A DNA stretch of 64,000 bases from Liolophura sinensis. Its lineage: Eukaryota > Mollusca > Polyplacophora > Chitonida > Chitonidae. The position numbers and the translations under genes were made by a program. The stretch is taken from NCBI RefSeq assembly GCF_032854445.1, contig NC_088295.1, forward strand, positions 80,444,028 through 80,508,027, read 5' to 3'. This document shows positions 1 through 13,261 of the stretch, piece after piece. The notes beneath the pieces were generated by a model. It ran no database searches. It was not told where the DNA came from and worked only from the letters and a program-made list of their open reading frames with translations. How positions within the stretch are numbered: the first letter of the stretch is position 1; each line of letters begins with the position of its first letter.

Positions 1-2120
1 CACGGCAGTCGAGCGGATGGGGTGAACAGCCTAACCGACGTCAAGGGCCACTACCAATCGAAAACCTCCTACATTTATTCATGATCTACCAACTATTACT
101 ACATACGAGTGATATGTACGAATATGTGCACCTGTACATGGTGAAACATTAAGAAATGGCAGCATATTTCTCTTTCTTTTCACCCATCTTCATCCCAAGC
201 CGCCATGCTGTGACCAAGTTTCGTTAAGCCCTCCCACATCGGTTCCCACCATTCAACCCTTAAACTTCACCTAGCGGACATCTCACCTTCGGGTCAAAAA
301 CTTGACTTGAGAAAAAATTCACAAGACACCCTTGAGATGAGGTTTGACAAACCCTAAAGCATTAAGATTTATTAATAATTCAGGACGGAGGAATGCGTTT
401 CACCGAGTCATTGATCGGTGTCAGGTACAGCCAAAGGTAAGAAGTCACCCGATCAAATCCGAAAGGAAAGGACCATTTTTTTCACAGAATCTGACAACAA
501 AACCATGACAGGAATTCGCACTTAAGACTTACACAAAGCGTATCGTAACTGGAATGTGAACTTACCGTTTTTTCGTTGCGGATTCTTCTGTTTTCTTCGT
601 CCGTACCTGGCCAAATCAGCCATGTTTTCATTTCAATCGAGAGAAAGTGTTAGTCCCCGATTATGCGCATGTACCGTTATCCTCAGTGACAGCTTCCGGC
701 CTGAGCCACCGATACCTCGCAGGGAGATTCCAATTATTTGTCTCTCTCCTGTTTTTCACGAGTCCTCATTCTAGTTAGTTCGCAGACTGAAGAGGACCTA
801 CATATAGGTGACCAAGGTGACCAGCGGTAGGGCTGTAGGGAGGCTGTCGTGCTGCTATCAGTTACACTTGGGGTGTCACACAGTGTCTAAAGCAAACCCC
901 AGACAGGTACCGCGCCTAGTCCAACCAGTCTCTGCAGCCAGCCAACATAGCACGGGGCCACCAAAGGAAGGCCAGATGAGCACAAAATGAAGTCACCCTT
1001 GATGATCTGATGTCAAAGCTCGCTCAGCTCAAGCATGGCTGGATTATTACCTTGCAATAAAAATTTATACCGGTACATGAAACAGCGACAGGTTACATCA
1101 GTAGTTTAAAAAGTATTTTAAACATCAATGGCAGTTAAACTAAATTTATCAAAGAGATTATCATGAATGTGTATTAAAAATATCTTTCCTTTAATTAACA
1201 CGTATAATTTTAAACAGCGACCTCTCCATCAAGATATAATTGTGATGTTATCATTACATAGTTGAGTTAATACTTCGTAAAGACACATTTACCCTGTTAA
1301 CAAATATCATTCGGGAAATGCATGTGGGTCATTGCATACAATTCCACCAGGCCCATTCAAGGAATATTGCATTAAAGTGTTTCAGTTCGTTAAAAACTTG
1401 TCGTTTCGATTCGTTCTATTGCTTTTATCTGTCCAGATCCCATGCAGGCGTCTTGTGTTATGTTTCATGGGGGAATGAGTCACTTTTGGCGGAGAGGGCT
1501 CACGCGCTGAGAGGACGGGAATGAAACAAGACCCTGGGTGACGAGACGACTGGGTAGGGGATGTCTGCTGCATTGCGACTCCAGCCGAAACTAGAAACTT
1601 TCGAGTAACTGTTTCCTTCCGAAACTCAAGGTCCTAACATATAGTACTGTGTCTTTTAACACTTACAATTTACATATACACAGACCTAAATAGGTGGGCT
1701 TATAGCAGGGCCTTTTGACAATCATGTAGCTTATAGGCCTATAGGCCTATACAGGACTATGCAGTCGTACACATGTACTACACACTCCTTTTTCCAATCT
1801 AACGATGGAATGATTTCTGTATAACAATTTTTAAGAGATTCCGAGCATATTGTGAAAGTCGGCATAGATACATACCTTTTTGTATATCTGATGTACCATT
1901 GCTTATATGTAAGCTACATAGCCCTATCAGTCAAGATCAATTCGTGCTTTTCAGAAAACATGCCGTCATTCGAAACAAATCATAGGAAAGTGAATGGATA
2001 CGAGGTATACCTACATACGTCTAAGGGGCGTGACATCTGGTCTTAAGAACACAGCCAAACTTGATGGGAAATCTGAGGGTGAAGCAAGGGTGTATAATAG
2101 TGTCAGTGTAGAGAGGATTT
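1..2120. other. Gene-free flank, left end of window
   Basis: I see no gene here. Short ORFs at 556-774, 808-990, 1318-1524 and 1852-2046 have no recognisable domain, no repeat support and no splice context, and are most simply chance. The sequence is unique-looking, with an ordinary CpG content, for example about 13 CpG in 541-720. A partial exon without a long ORF cannot be excluded from sequence alone. Confidence 0.6.
1732..1751. repeat. 20-bp perfect palindrome
   Basis: TATAGGCCTATAGGCCTATA is its own reverse complement. It consists of two overlapping AGGCCT-centred dyads. It may be a chance low-complexity dyad or a dimeric protein site; nothing nearby tells which. Confidence 0.6.
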
Positions 2121-2124
2121 AGGG

Positions 2125-2295
2125 CACGGCCGGCCCGTTCTCTGGCACCGGGACAAGCTGGGCGGCCGGAAGGGACACTTGAGGGCCAGCAGCCTCACCG
2201 GCGGCCCCTTTGTTTTGCTCTATGTTAATGCAGTGCCGTCCCCTGGTAATTAGCCTGCAGTTCACCGTCAGCGAGCTTTGATCCTGGTTTGTCCG
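2125..2295. promoter_or_regulatory. Candidate cis-regulatory block (GC-rich, TCF/SOX/homeodomain sites)
   Basis: This is a GC-rich island in AT-rich DNA. It contains a SOX-like CCTTTGTT at about 2207-2214, a homeodomain core TAATTA at 2247-2252 and a TCF/LEF-like CTTTGATC at 2276-2283. High sequence complexity, no ORF, and clustering of these cores resemble a conserved non-coding element. Motif matches this short also occur by chance, so the call is inference and needs cross-species alignment. Confidence 0.3.
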
Positions 2296-2753
2296 TCAAT
2301 CTGCCGACAGCTGACTACCTAAAGCGTGCCACATGCACGTCTCAGCCGCAAGCAGGAAGAACGCGTACTCCCCAGCCGGGCAATACAATGAATAATAAAC
2401 AGATACAGTTTATCGCCTTACGTTTAGCAGTCATTGTAATCTATCGTTTATTGATGACTAAAGGTGTATCACGGGCGTAAAGAGCGTTTCTAAGACCTAC
2501 ATATTGCATGCATGAACTGGCTGATTAAATGTCTGTTTAAGGCAGATCTATCTTCGCGCACCCATATAAACATCGCATGAATATTTTTGGTAAAATTTAA
2601 ACTTCAACGTAAATAAATAATTAATTCCACTCATATCTATAATTTTGTTTATTTCATATATAACCCTGGTAAATAATCGATTGCTAAGCTTGCTTTCGAG
2701 ATTTGCCCTGTACATATTATTTAACCTTTAAACAAGTTGTTAAGTCATGATAT

Positions 2754-2809
2754 GTAGGAGGAAACATGGCAGAGTCAGGGGGAAACCCACGACCATTCGC
2801 AGGTTACTG
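2754..2809 (-). mobile_element. SINE fragment, family A (central part only)
   Basis: About 55 bp matches the middle of the family A SINE seen full-length at 7505 and 57072: the stretch around GGAGGAAAC, GGGGGAAACCCACGACCAT and CGCAGGTT is shared. Both the tRNA-like head and the A-rich tail are missing. It is an old, truncated copy. Confidence 0.7.
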
Positions 2810-2814
2810 TATGA

Positions 2815-5800
2815 TACAAAAGTCCACCGTTCTATGTGTACAAATGTGATTTGTTTTGGTCAAATGCATATAGAATGTATTTGTAGGTCAATTTAATAAA
2901 AACCTGGCACTAAATTTAGCACGCATACGTGTAGGCGAATGCCCTGCTCAGTTAATCTGTAAACATTATACCTGCATCCCTGATCGAATGTCAGGCAACA
3001 CGTGCAATGGCCACTAAATAAGCCCTTATACTGTGCTAATTTTTGCCTCTATAAAACCATTACTCATACGATAATTGTTACATAGGTGCGCCAAGAGAGA
3101 CCGTGGAGATGATCCCAAATGCCGGTATGTCTTTTTCAGGTCGGCATGTACCATTTACCCTAGCTATTATAGCTAATGTGTATTATACACATACATCACC
3201 TGTGGATTACAAGTTGGACCAGCTCTGGAAAATACATGTGGAGAAAATGAATTACCATGATTTGCAACCATGTAGCTTCGAGAATCTCGTTAGTCATTGT
3301 TTAAAACGAAGGATGCTTTGACATGTGTCTGCATTTTGCTTCTTGCACCTTTGTTAAATTATCTGGAAAGCATACCGTAAATTATATTTTATATGATATA
3401 TTAAATATTTTGGACTGTAAAGTTGCACGCGTGAACGGTTTGCTCCAAAGCTTTATGACAGTTTCTTGCAATTAATTTCGTTCATTTTGTATAACTGTTA
3501 CAACCGTTTCTCCATTATGTATATACGAGCATGTTTTGGACAATGGTGATAGTTTGTTTTTAAGTTTATATAAACATGTGTGCACAAAGACTGATAAATT
3601 CATATAATTTATGGGTAAAAGGCTAGACATGCTAACTAAGAAATTCAATAATGAGCAGTTTATATTGGTTAAAAGAATTGTAACACATATGTATATAACT
3701 TTGCTATATAGCCATGTTCTTCACTTGAGAGTGACGTCTTTAATCACTTAGACAGGTTGCCATGGTGTAAACTTGCACTATAGTGACAGTCGGTTTATGA
3801 GACCCGGCTGGTTGATGCCATGTGGTCACCAGATGGATGACATGTAAGAGTTGTGTAACGTGTATCCCTCAGAATGAATCACTGGTTAAGAGGACTATAG
3901 CGTCCATTAATCCGTGACTAAAGAGAAACTAAGATAACCAAAGGTGTTTTCTTTGTCACTTCCGAACTCGCGCATGACAACCGTCTGGGGTATACTGGCC
4001 ACTTCCTTCTCGGAGCGCGCTATTTACCACATGTAAATATATATGTATATTGCGTAGAGTGCAAGCAAACTCAAAAAACTTGTGTTTTTGTGTCTGTGTA
4101 TGTGTGCCAGTGTTTCTAAGTATATTATTTTCCTTAAATAATTATTATTTTAGTTTTACTAAAATACATACGTATGAATAGGCCTAATCTTATTTTTCCA
4201 TGTATATTTACACCTACTATATTTGATATGAAAATGGTGATCTACAGCATAAATTACATATGCTATTTATATAATATGTGAGTTATCTATAGTGAAAGAT
4301 ATGGAGAAATTATGTTACGCAAATTATGCGAATTACTGCACGGGTCGTTCAGCGCAGTTAAGAATATCACGAAGGTAAAAACAGTTTCATTTACATTTTG
4401 AACTCCATGGTTGAAAGTCTGATACAGAATGTTAGAGATTTAACGCGTTTTCCTATGATACCGTTGTCTACAAATTTGCAGGACCAGGAGGTGAAAACGG
4501 TGAGCAGATAGGCAACCCGAGAGTTCTTCAGGTATAGGTTTTCATACACAGACCAGGTATGCAGAGCGCCGAGTTGTTTGATGAGGGCTTGACTCCGTGT
4601 GTTCGTCACTTATTAAAATGTTGACTTTGTCCCCAGTCTGTAAACAGAGATAAGCTCGGGCAAACGGAAAGGTGAAAACAGACAAACTTGTCTCGAGCAC
4701 TTGTCAAGAGGTTAAAGAAACTTAAATTTCTTCTCTTGAGCTGTGATTACAGAGCATAAACCACTCCACACAGGTTTTAATACGGATTGCACGAGTTTGG
4801 AACCCGATCATGCAAATCTATATACTTGCATGTAACTGTTTGACAATGGCTCTGACTCACAGGACAAATTTCGGTATCACAAAACTGCAACCGAAAAGAC
4901 TAAATGGAGAGTGACAAGAATTGCTTAAATAAAACTAGGTATAACTTGTAGAGTACATACCTGAGAAAGAGATAACGGGAAACGATATAGAGAAATCAAC
5001 ACGAATGATTCACAATGGTATATACATCGATGTTTTGCTTTAATGGTATTCAAATTTCAAAAGTAGACAGAAATTTTATCAATCTATGATTGTATCATTC
5101 TTTAAACGGGTATATCGGTATAAAGAAATAAAGTTTTGATCTTTCCTCACAATTGCGTTGGTTAAATATTCCATATAAACGTAACTAATTCGTACACAGG
5201 TATTTAGGAGCATGGACATTTAGGGAACCAAGAAGACTAACTCTTGTCTTAATCCATTTACCTTTATAGCCATCTGGTTTGCTTTAATGTGACAGCAGAG
5301 GAACATTCGTAAGCGGATGACACTGAGGATATCCGTTTACGTAATCGTAAATCGCGAATTAAGAATTCACTAAACTTTCTTTTTTTTCTGAATGTCCCTC
5401 ATGATACATCTTTGATTGCGGAAATCTAACGGCCTAGAAATTCGCCATTTATGACGTAAATGAAGCTCATAAGATATTACTTTTGGTGCTGACACTTATA
5501 TTTTCCAGAAAGATATAATGCTTCCATCCAGACAAACCTCAAAACACCTTGCTACAGATTCCAGAATTAAGAAAAAAGAGTCAAATATAGGGCTGAACTA
5601 AATTTTAAGGGGAATATACTGTATACGTGGATCGGTTTACTCGACTGGAGTTTAAAATATAATTTGTTGTCACAAGATAAGGCATGTATTGTGTCAGACA
5701 GCGGACCATTAGCATATATATACACAGATGTAGTTACATTAAACTGATAAGTATACACAAGTAGTCACAATCATGCTTGCTTCTGGAAGACCTTCTCAAT

Positions 5801-7300
5801 TTGCCATTTTCCCTGTACCTGTGTATAATAAATCACTGTCCGAATATACTGTATCTGTGAAGTTTTGTTGTAGCGCGTATTAAGATAGTTATATACAATA
5901 TTTAAAGTGCCAGAAATCGAGAAATAAGTAATCGTGAGTGGAATAGACGACTGAAAACAATATGTACACCAGATTTACTGATTTCATTGTAAATTATAAC
6001 TGATATCAGCTGAATGCAATGCAGACGTATGAACTCTAGGGCGAACTTGCCTGGACCGCTTGAAAAGTCAATAACGTCACAAACGCCAGATTTTGATTTG
6101 AAATTGCTCGTTTATATATACGAGGAGACATTACTTCGCATGAACTTCTTCCAAAGGTGAAAACAGGCAATTTCCCTTTTCGCATGAATGCCAATGTGTG
6201 TGAATATCCATGTATGGTCTAATAAAGAAAATATGTACGATATAATTCAAGCCTTTGCATGACTGCACTCAATCCAGTCATTAAACAACTCTACAAAACT
6301 AAGGCATGCAAGCAGTTTCTCGAGTAGTTTTTAGTGACCTTTTTACTGATGCTGACTGTTCTGAATTTATGGATACTATGAACGATATGGCCCTTTTCAA
6401 TTAACGGTAATCTAAAACTAATCTATTTACTTTATACATTAATTTCATTACCGTTTAACGCCTTACTTGATATTTTTTGCAGTTATATACGATGTCGGTA
6501 AGCTTAGACATCCACACCATGTATATTGGACAGGTGGAAAAACAAATTATCAGATATTCGAAACGAGCATAAATGTAAGGCCTCGTTTCTTCTGTACCAT
6601 GGAAATGTCTATAAAGAAATACCAGACATTTCAACCTCGGAAATTCTCGCGTGCCCGAATGACGTCACCGAGATTTCCAGATTGTTATCTTATTGAGAGC
6701 TGTCACAACTTCCTCCACTTGTACACATATAGTAAACTATATATAGGGAAGTGAATAATTTGCTCTCGTGCTCAATAAGGACACATCAAAAGCGGCAAAG
6801 AAATATCTGACACATTTCCTAAAACAAACCTTCAGCTTAATTCGAACACAAAAAGATATTAACGGAAGTACCAGTGGTGAGTGTATATTATGGAGGTCAC
6901 GTCGTCCGTCATCTTTTTTTTTTACACACCTATTAGAATGGATATGTCATTTTGTTAATAATGTTTATTTTTTTTTTCGCGTCAGTGTTGACAGCTTGGT
7001 ATAATAAAATTCCTTTAAACTTGCATGCCAACTTCGATATCGAATTCTGTGCCATTACAAAACCATATCTCAGACTATAAATATTGTAATCTTTTCAAGA
7101 CATTTTGACAGATCCAGAGAATAAATAAACTAAAACAAACCAAAAACTTTGTTACAATGAAAACAACCAAATTGTCGGCTAATGCAAACTAAATTTGTTT
7201 TTAATTTATGATATTGGAGTATCCTAAGCACCAAATAGCTTAAGCATGTAGCTGAAGAATTACCTCGTGGGATATACGGGAGCGGTTTGTGGACAAAAAA
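2815..7300. other. Gene-free AT-rich stretch
   Basis: No convincing gene. The ORFs at 3103-3321, 4391-4609, 5567-5758, 6467-6754, 6768-7004 and 7130-7336 are short, overlapping or low in complexity, and resemble no family I know. A somewhat GC-richer patch at 3960-4030 and one at 4320-4400 could be regulatory but carry no decisive motif. Confidence 0.55.
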
Positions 7301-7303
7301 GCC

Positions 7304-7504
7304 TGTGTTAACTATTGGCTGGGTGTTAAGTGTCAATTTCTTCGGTGCTAACCATTGATTTAGTTCTAACCAGTGGTTTGTTGTTAAACTCTCGTGTAAA
7401 CTGTTAATTAGTACGGTGTTAACTGTTGATCAGGTATTAACCACTGGTATTTGTGTTAACCATTTGTTCTAGTTAACTTTTGGTTTGGCGTTAACTGTTG
7501 ATCT
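7304..7504. repeat. Degenerate tandem repeat (GTTAAC-type unit)
   Basis: Divergent units of about 20-30 bp built on GTGTTAACTGTTGAT / GTGTTAACCATTGGTTT follow one another. The same unit resumes after the SINE at 7775-7815, so the SINE split a pre-existing array. High divergence between units points to an old array. Confidence 0.7.
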
Positions 7505-7774
7505 GTTAATTTTATTTATTTGATTGGCGTTTTACGCCGTACTCAAGAATATTTCACTTATACGACGGCGAGCAGCATTATGGTGGGAGGAAACCGGGCA
7601 GAGCCCGGGGAAAACCTACAACCATCCTCAGGTTGATAGCATACCTTCCCACTTACGGCTGGAGAGGTAGCCATCCTGGGCTGGACTTGAGCTCACAGCT
7701 ACCGCATTGGTGAGACGCTTCTGGGTCATTGCTCTGTGTTAGCGCGCTAACCAGCTGAGCCACGGAGGCCCCCC
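7505..7774 (-). mobile_element. Full-length tRNA-derived SINE, family A
   Basis: On the minus strand the element begins with a tRNA-like head (GGGGCCTCCGTGGCTCAG, with box A TGGCTCAGCTGG), has a box B-like TGAGCTCAAGTCC, a conserved body, and ends in an A-rich tail of AAATAAATAAAAT type. The 12-bp direct repeat AACTGTTGATCT at 7493-7504 and 7775-7786 is a target-site duplication, the hallmark of LINE-mediated insertion. RNA polymerase III would transcribe it from the internal boxes. It carries no coding capacity. Confidence 0.93.
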
Positions 7775-7815
7775 AACTGTTGATCTACAATTAACCGATG
7801 ATTTGGAGTTTGCAA
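7775..7815. repeat. Continuation of the GTTAAC-type tandem repeat
   Basis: AACTGTTGATCT followed by ATTAACCGATGATTTGG resumes the unit interrupted by the SINE. The first 12 bp are the target-site duplication copy. Confidence 0.65.
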
Positions 7816-8624
7816 CATCACACCTGAAACGCTTGGTTTCTTAATTCATAGTATATGATGTGGCCTAACATATCGATACCAAAAAAACTTGTTGCTTTAA
7901 ACTACACTTTTTGTAAGGCCTCAGCGGTCAGTCTGGAAGATAAGCTGCCTGCTGTGCACGGTGACGTCAACCGTGATAGCTGTCTAAACAACTTTTTGGA
8001 GAGGAAAGCCCGAATAGGAGGAGCTGAGCTCGTTCCGCGTTCCCAGTATGTTCACCGATGACGTCCTTTCCGAATATTCTCGATCATTGATGAAAATATA
8101 CATAAAATAGAGGGTTTGTTAAAAACGTATAAAATATGACTCAAAAAATGAAAGAAAAAAAACCTTTTCTCATTGTTTGGCATACATTCCTTCATGTTGT
8201 TTAAAACTATACTCTTCGTTTTACAGTACCGATTTTCGATTATCCTTTGAAGAAGGAATTGTAATTTACTGACTTTTGGGTTTGCAGGTGATGCACTTGC
8301 CAATATTTCCTTCACGAAAGCCACGTTCAGCGGCCGTAAAGAGGTCATGGTCTATAGATGAGCTTTAACTCACGTTTCTACCTGGAAAAGCGGCATATGA
8401 GATGAAAACGTACATTTGCTCTCGGGCTGCCTCTTCTGCTGTGTATATACACCCGCTCTATACATTTTACCATGGCGAATATTTCACGTTTTGTGTATAC
8501 TGATTGACGAACCCCCATCCTTATCAGATTTTCCTCAGCCTTACCATTAAAAAAATTTACACATACGCAGCCAGCTCAGAAAAAAAAATCATTCAGTTTT
8601 CCAAACTGTGTAGATAATTTAACA

Positions 8625-8635
8625 CCCCCCCCCCC
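8625..8635. repeat. Poly-C run (C11)
   Basis: Eleven consecutive C in AT-rich DNA. Homopolymer length is likely variable or a sequencing risk. Confidence 0.85.
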
Positions 8636-9068
8636 AAAGATTAACACACATATATATGGCACCAAGTAGTATCTTTTGAATGAATTGCAGATGAAACGTT
8701 TATAAAGTTTCTTCACAAAAAACATTTAATTAATTTGTTTGAAGAGCCTCCTCGGTAATTTATTTTAATTATATGGTCTTCTTTATCGAAACTAATTCCT
8801 TCTCAAAATCTTCACCAAAAGAACCAGATACCATCAAATAGTTTTTAATGTAATCATCTTCTATTGTACTTCTATAGGAACCTTCATACTCTCAATAAAG
8901 TAATCTGTCAATTATAACATAGAGATCTAGAAATAATGTTTCCCATGGGTAGGTTTTATGATTCATCATTGCTGCACATTACAAATAACAGTTTTGGATA
9001 AGTGAATTATACGTTTATATAAGTCTTTGTATACTGTTTGTTTTCAACATCCTGACATTCCTTAAAGA

Positions 9069-9205
9069 CCTGGGCCCAGTTTTACGAAGCTCTCTTAAAG
9101 TTACAAGCTCGCAATTACCATGACGACGTAACAGTATACTTACAGTACTGATTGCCGTGGTAGTTCAGTGAACATAACGTGATGAGTGCTTCGTGTAACC
9201 GAGTC
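9069..9205. mobile_element. Relic with short inverted ends (MITE-like)
   Basis: The left end GGGCCCAGTTTTACGAAGCTC is mirrored at the right end by GAGTGCTTCGTGTAAC; about 14 of 19 positions match as inverted repeats. I recall similar GGGCCCAGTTTCACGAAGC ends from dispersed repeats of marine invertebrates, but cannot check this. A chance match is possible; no target duplication is obvious. Confidence 0.4.
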
Positions 9206-9570
9206 CTGTTGTCTTACATCAGTATGTATGCATATACATGCGTATTTTTTACGATGGGAAAGTCAGTAAGTCAGTATCTTGCCAAAGGTGATTTGCCCCA
9301 AGCACTATGGTTTTGTCTACCCATGAGAGAAATATTAAATAAATACTTCAAAAATAGAGACGATATAGTAGCAAATCTGTTGTAATCAGATGATGTATAT
9401 TTGCACCTGTAAAACGGCCACGGAAAGAATGAACACAGTGTAGTCTTAACTTTCCGATCGACCAGCAGCTCACCTTTGAATGATTAAAACTTCTGTCATC
9501 GTCAAAAGAAGCATTAGTATCGATAAGTTAAATCATATATATATATGTATATATATTCAGTTCTCTCACT

Positions 9571-9779
9571 TTTAAGCTGTACTCAAGAATATTCCATTCA
9601 TCCATATAACGGGAGCCAGATTTACGGACAGACTCTGGAGAAAACGACAACTGATCGCCCAAAACTGACAAAACTCATGGTGGAAGTCGCAGCCGAGTAA
9701 GCAAGAGTTGGGGATCGAACTCGCGACTTCGTCTCCTCCTAGGGAAAGACTGTTGAGGGCTAAAACCAGCTAGAGTTAT
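9571..9779 (-). mobile_element. Diverged tRNA-derived SINE, second type
   Basis: Minus strand: a box B-like GCGAGTTCGATCCCC lies near 9705-9720, and the tail side carries GTACTCAAGAATATTCC, a stretch shared with family A. The rest of the body differs from family A. This suggests a related SINE with a different head, or a heavily decayed copy. Confidence 0.6.
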
Positions 9780-9789
9780 TTAGGGGATG

Positions 9790-11920
9790 ATCGAGGGAGC
9801 CGAGACTCCATGTTACATATATATTTACTGCTAATTTCTCGAGGATATACACTTATAAATCTTTATTTTCATATAGCTTTATAAATTCTATAGATTCTAA
9901 CGGTTTAGAAACCCCAGGATATTTCAGTTTCAGCCAAGTCAGATACTTGGGCTCTGTAATTGAGAAAAACTGGAAGAGGCTGGATTTTTTGTCATTTTAC
10001 AGTCACTACATGTAATCGAAGATTATATCCGGTAGGGTTGACCCTGATTCCACTCCATTCATGTCAAATTTAGGGTACTTATTCACTTCTACTTAAGAAA
10101 AACTAGAAACTCTATAAATACACTTTCTTCAAGCAAAGTGTTTTAATTTAATAAGAATACAGTGACGGTTAAATTTTTCATCATAAAAAAGAGTATATTT
10201 TAATAACATTGTCGTCGTTGCAGACCTCTTTACGCCTAGCACATGTAATCGATGCTGGATGTCTTCACATCATCAGTTAGGCCAAAGCGTAACATAAGGG
10301 GAAGCCGAGATATGCGACACAGTCAGAAAATGCCTTCTTTAACGCTATATACACACTGATCAATATATACATAAATATATAGACCTGTGACGTGCTGGTT
10401 ATGTTGTGTCAGTATCTGAGGAAGGTATAGACATATCTTAATTTGGTTTAAAATATATACTATGAAACCGGAACTTTAATCCAGGAAGGTTATCTTGTAT
10501 ATTTAAATTCTTATTATTTCCCTACATTTCATTGTGCATTTCAACATAATTAGAACACCTGAATTTAAATGCCTTTTATTGATTATATGATAGAGCCAGG
10601 AAACACATATATAGCTGTACCTACGTGTGACTGACTATATACGTACTTTATGCAGACATACATGTAACTTTTCCATGAGGTCTACGTATGGGGCTTGGCT
10701 AGACATTAAAACGATCACGTAAACCCCTGTTATCATACAGTTTTGTATCACCCCCTATATATAGCTATTAAGCTGATGGAATCTTCATAGGCTGACGCTG
10801 ATAATGGTTAACCCGATTTTTTACGTCTGTTTGTCACAGTCTTAATTCACTGTTATCGTCAAATTATCAGAAAATAACTAAAATCAGATTTTACACAACG
10901 AAAGGCGAAAAAAGAAAAGAAAAGAAACCCGGTTCACACTTGAATCCAGTTGAGCAGGTAAATGTTACATAGAAATCGGCGTGAGCGCTGCGAGTTTCAG
11001 GTGTGATGTGGCTAACCAGCATCGATCCGGGATAAAAGACTCGCTGGGGGCAAATAATTAGATTTCCTCCAGGTAAGCGACGCACAGGTGAGCAAGGCAT
11101 TGATCTCCACCAAGGTGTTCCCAACGGAACACCATTAACCAGGATTCCTTCATAATTGAACTACTTTCGTTTTTTTAATGGTTCTTTTATTATAATAGCT
11201 GTATGTTTGTGACTGCTAAGGGCTTTAGAAGGGCAAATCCACGTGTATTGTGGCTTGGACGATAGACAACTCAATTTTGATGACAAAGCGGCATGTGGTG
11301 AATGCGAAGGCGTGATCTACCAGGGTGTATGGAGACAAATTGAGAATATGGTACCTGGTCGAACTGAACAGCAGAGAATGGGGCTTCAGGCGGAGCAGAG
11401 AATAACGCTGCGGGATGCAACGTCTTACAAAAAAACGATCACACTCTTTCAGTTATAAGATTCCCGATTTAATTTGATCTGTATTTATTGCTGATCAGTA
11501 ACAATAATACATACACAGTGTCGAATTAATTAAAAAATACACCTACAGATTATTCTAATGATCCCGGCGGACTGTCAGTACGTCCATGGCCACGTGATTC
11601 ACGCATTGACTTATGACCCATCCCGCTGTAAGTTGACTTCCTTCAAAGTGTCCAGTTGAAGGATAAGGGAAGAAATGCTTATCGCCTCGTGGCTATTGTA
11701 CTCAGCTGGACATTGGCGATTGTAAGTGAAATGACAGGAATGTTGTCGTGGTATTGAAAACTACACTTCTTCAGACATAGACATGCATTGTCCAGCCCAT
11801 TACTTTGACACTCGTCAATAAAATACTTCAGCATTGAAAACTTGAAAAGCATTATTTGCCGCTGAAACAAATTTCGACAGAAGTGTGTCAAATGATAATC
11901 GGCTTAAATATATTGCTTAA
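9790..11920. other. Gene-free stretch
   Basis: AT-rich unique sequence with no supportable gene. ORFs at 10891-11124, 11243-11458 and 11679-11891 show no known domain or repeat. An exon smaller than these could be missed. Confidence 0.5.
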
Positions 11921-11929
11921 AATGAAATC

Positions 11930-12310
11930 TCGCGATCGCTTAGCGGAATAACTTAATTAATGAAATTAGAGAGAGGCCAATAATCAGTTTGCATTGCATA
12001 AAGAAGTAATTTTAACTCGCACCCACAATGACGAGGACACGGATCTGTAATCGGTCCTCATTCTGATCACATTATATCCACACGGATCAATTTTTCGTAG
12101 CAGAATAATCTCTTTACAAACACGTTTAATATTTCTTTTCTGTGCATTTGCAAACTTTGATATTTGAAGGTTTCCTACGTTAGCAGGAAATGAAGCGTGG
12201 CAATAATCACGGAGAAATTATTATAATATAATCGCATGCAATGACTTCATCAAACGCAAAGTTATGGAAAAGGGCTTTATATTTGCATTATAATCCGGTT
12301 TCCAGGAATG
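11930..12310. promoter_or_regulatory. Candidate cis-regulatory block (homeodomain/POU sites)
   Basis: It contains TTAATTAATGAAATTA near 11952-11967, TTTGCATTGCAT near 11990, and a perfect POU octamer ATTTGCAT at 12281-12288, in high-complexity DNA without ORFs. This resembles a developmental enhancer, but the assignment rests on short motifs only. Confidence 0.3.
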
Positions 12311-13261
12311 ACAGAACCAAATTTTCCGCTATGTAACTGCGTCTGATTTTCACAGCGTCTCCTACCACGTGTATAGGTAAACTGTCTCTATAAGACTTAC
12401 ACAGCATATCGTCTCTGTAAATTAGTCAGCTTCGGGGTTTTTCTCTTAGGGTTGACAGCTCTGAAATATTAAAACATCAGCACAGATAAGCCCCCGTAAA
12501 GCCATAGCTACGGGAACAGAGTATTGCTAGCCCATCTGAATAAAAACGAATTATGTACAAGAATTGCAGGACGGCCTACATTGATTAGCTCTCGACAGTT
12601 TCCGGTAAACTCCGGTAAAACTTCTTAAATCCGAGTCATTATTTTTTCGCAACGACAATAGCGTAGATTTTAGAATTTTCATCTGCATCGAACAAGTGCT
12701 AAATGACATTAGCCTCTGACAGTATAGCTGATCAAAAGAGACGATACAGGCCTACGCTGTGTGTATACAGAGAGGCAGAGAAAAGCGATAGCATCAGTTA
12801 ACATTGTTCACTGGTTGGACTCCATGGACGAACGATTACTGACGGGCGTTCAATAAGAATTAATGACTTCCATCGCCTTATATCGGGACATGCAGAACGA
12901 AAACATTGCACATTAACTTACCACTTTATACAATGAATCTGCTAAGAAATCACCTTTTTTAAACATTCGAGTTAATGAATAAGCTCCGTTTTGCGGTTAA
13001 GACGGAATCATAAAATGCAGGCTTAAAAACGGTGGATTGCGGTTGGCTGACATTACGTTGTAGCGTGCTCACCACAATCACCGCACAGCGCAATGATTGA
13101 CTCATCACCCATTCTGCATATATACACACGTGTTCATTAAATGTATACCAGAAACAGACATATATTCATAACTCCATTTTAGTACCGAAATACATGGGCC
13201 TGTGGAACGGTTTACGTCCCCATGCACGATGAGGCTGTACTACTAAGGCATTTGTAATTTG

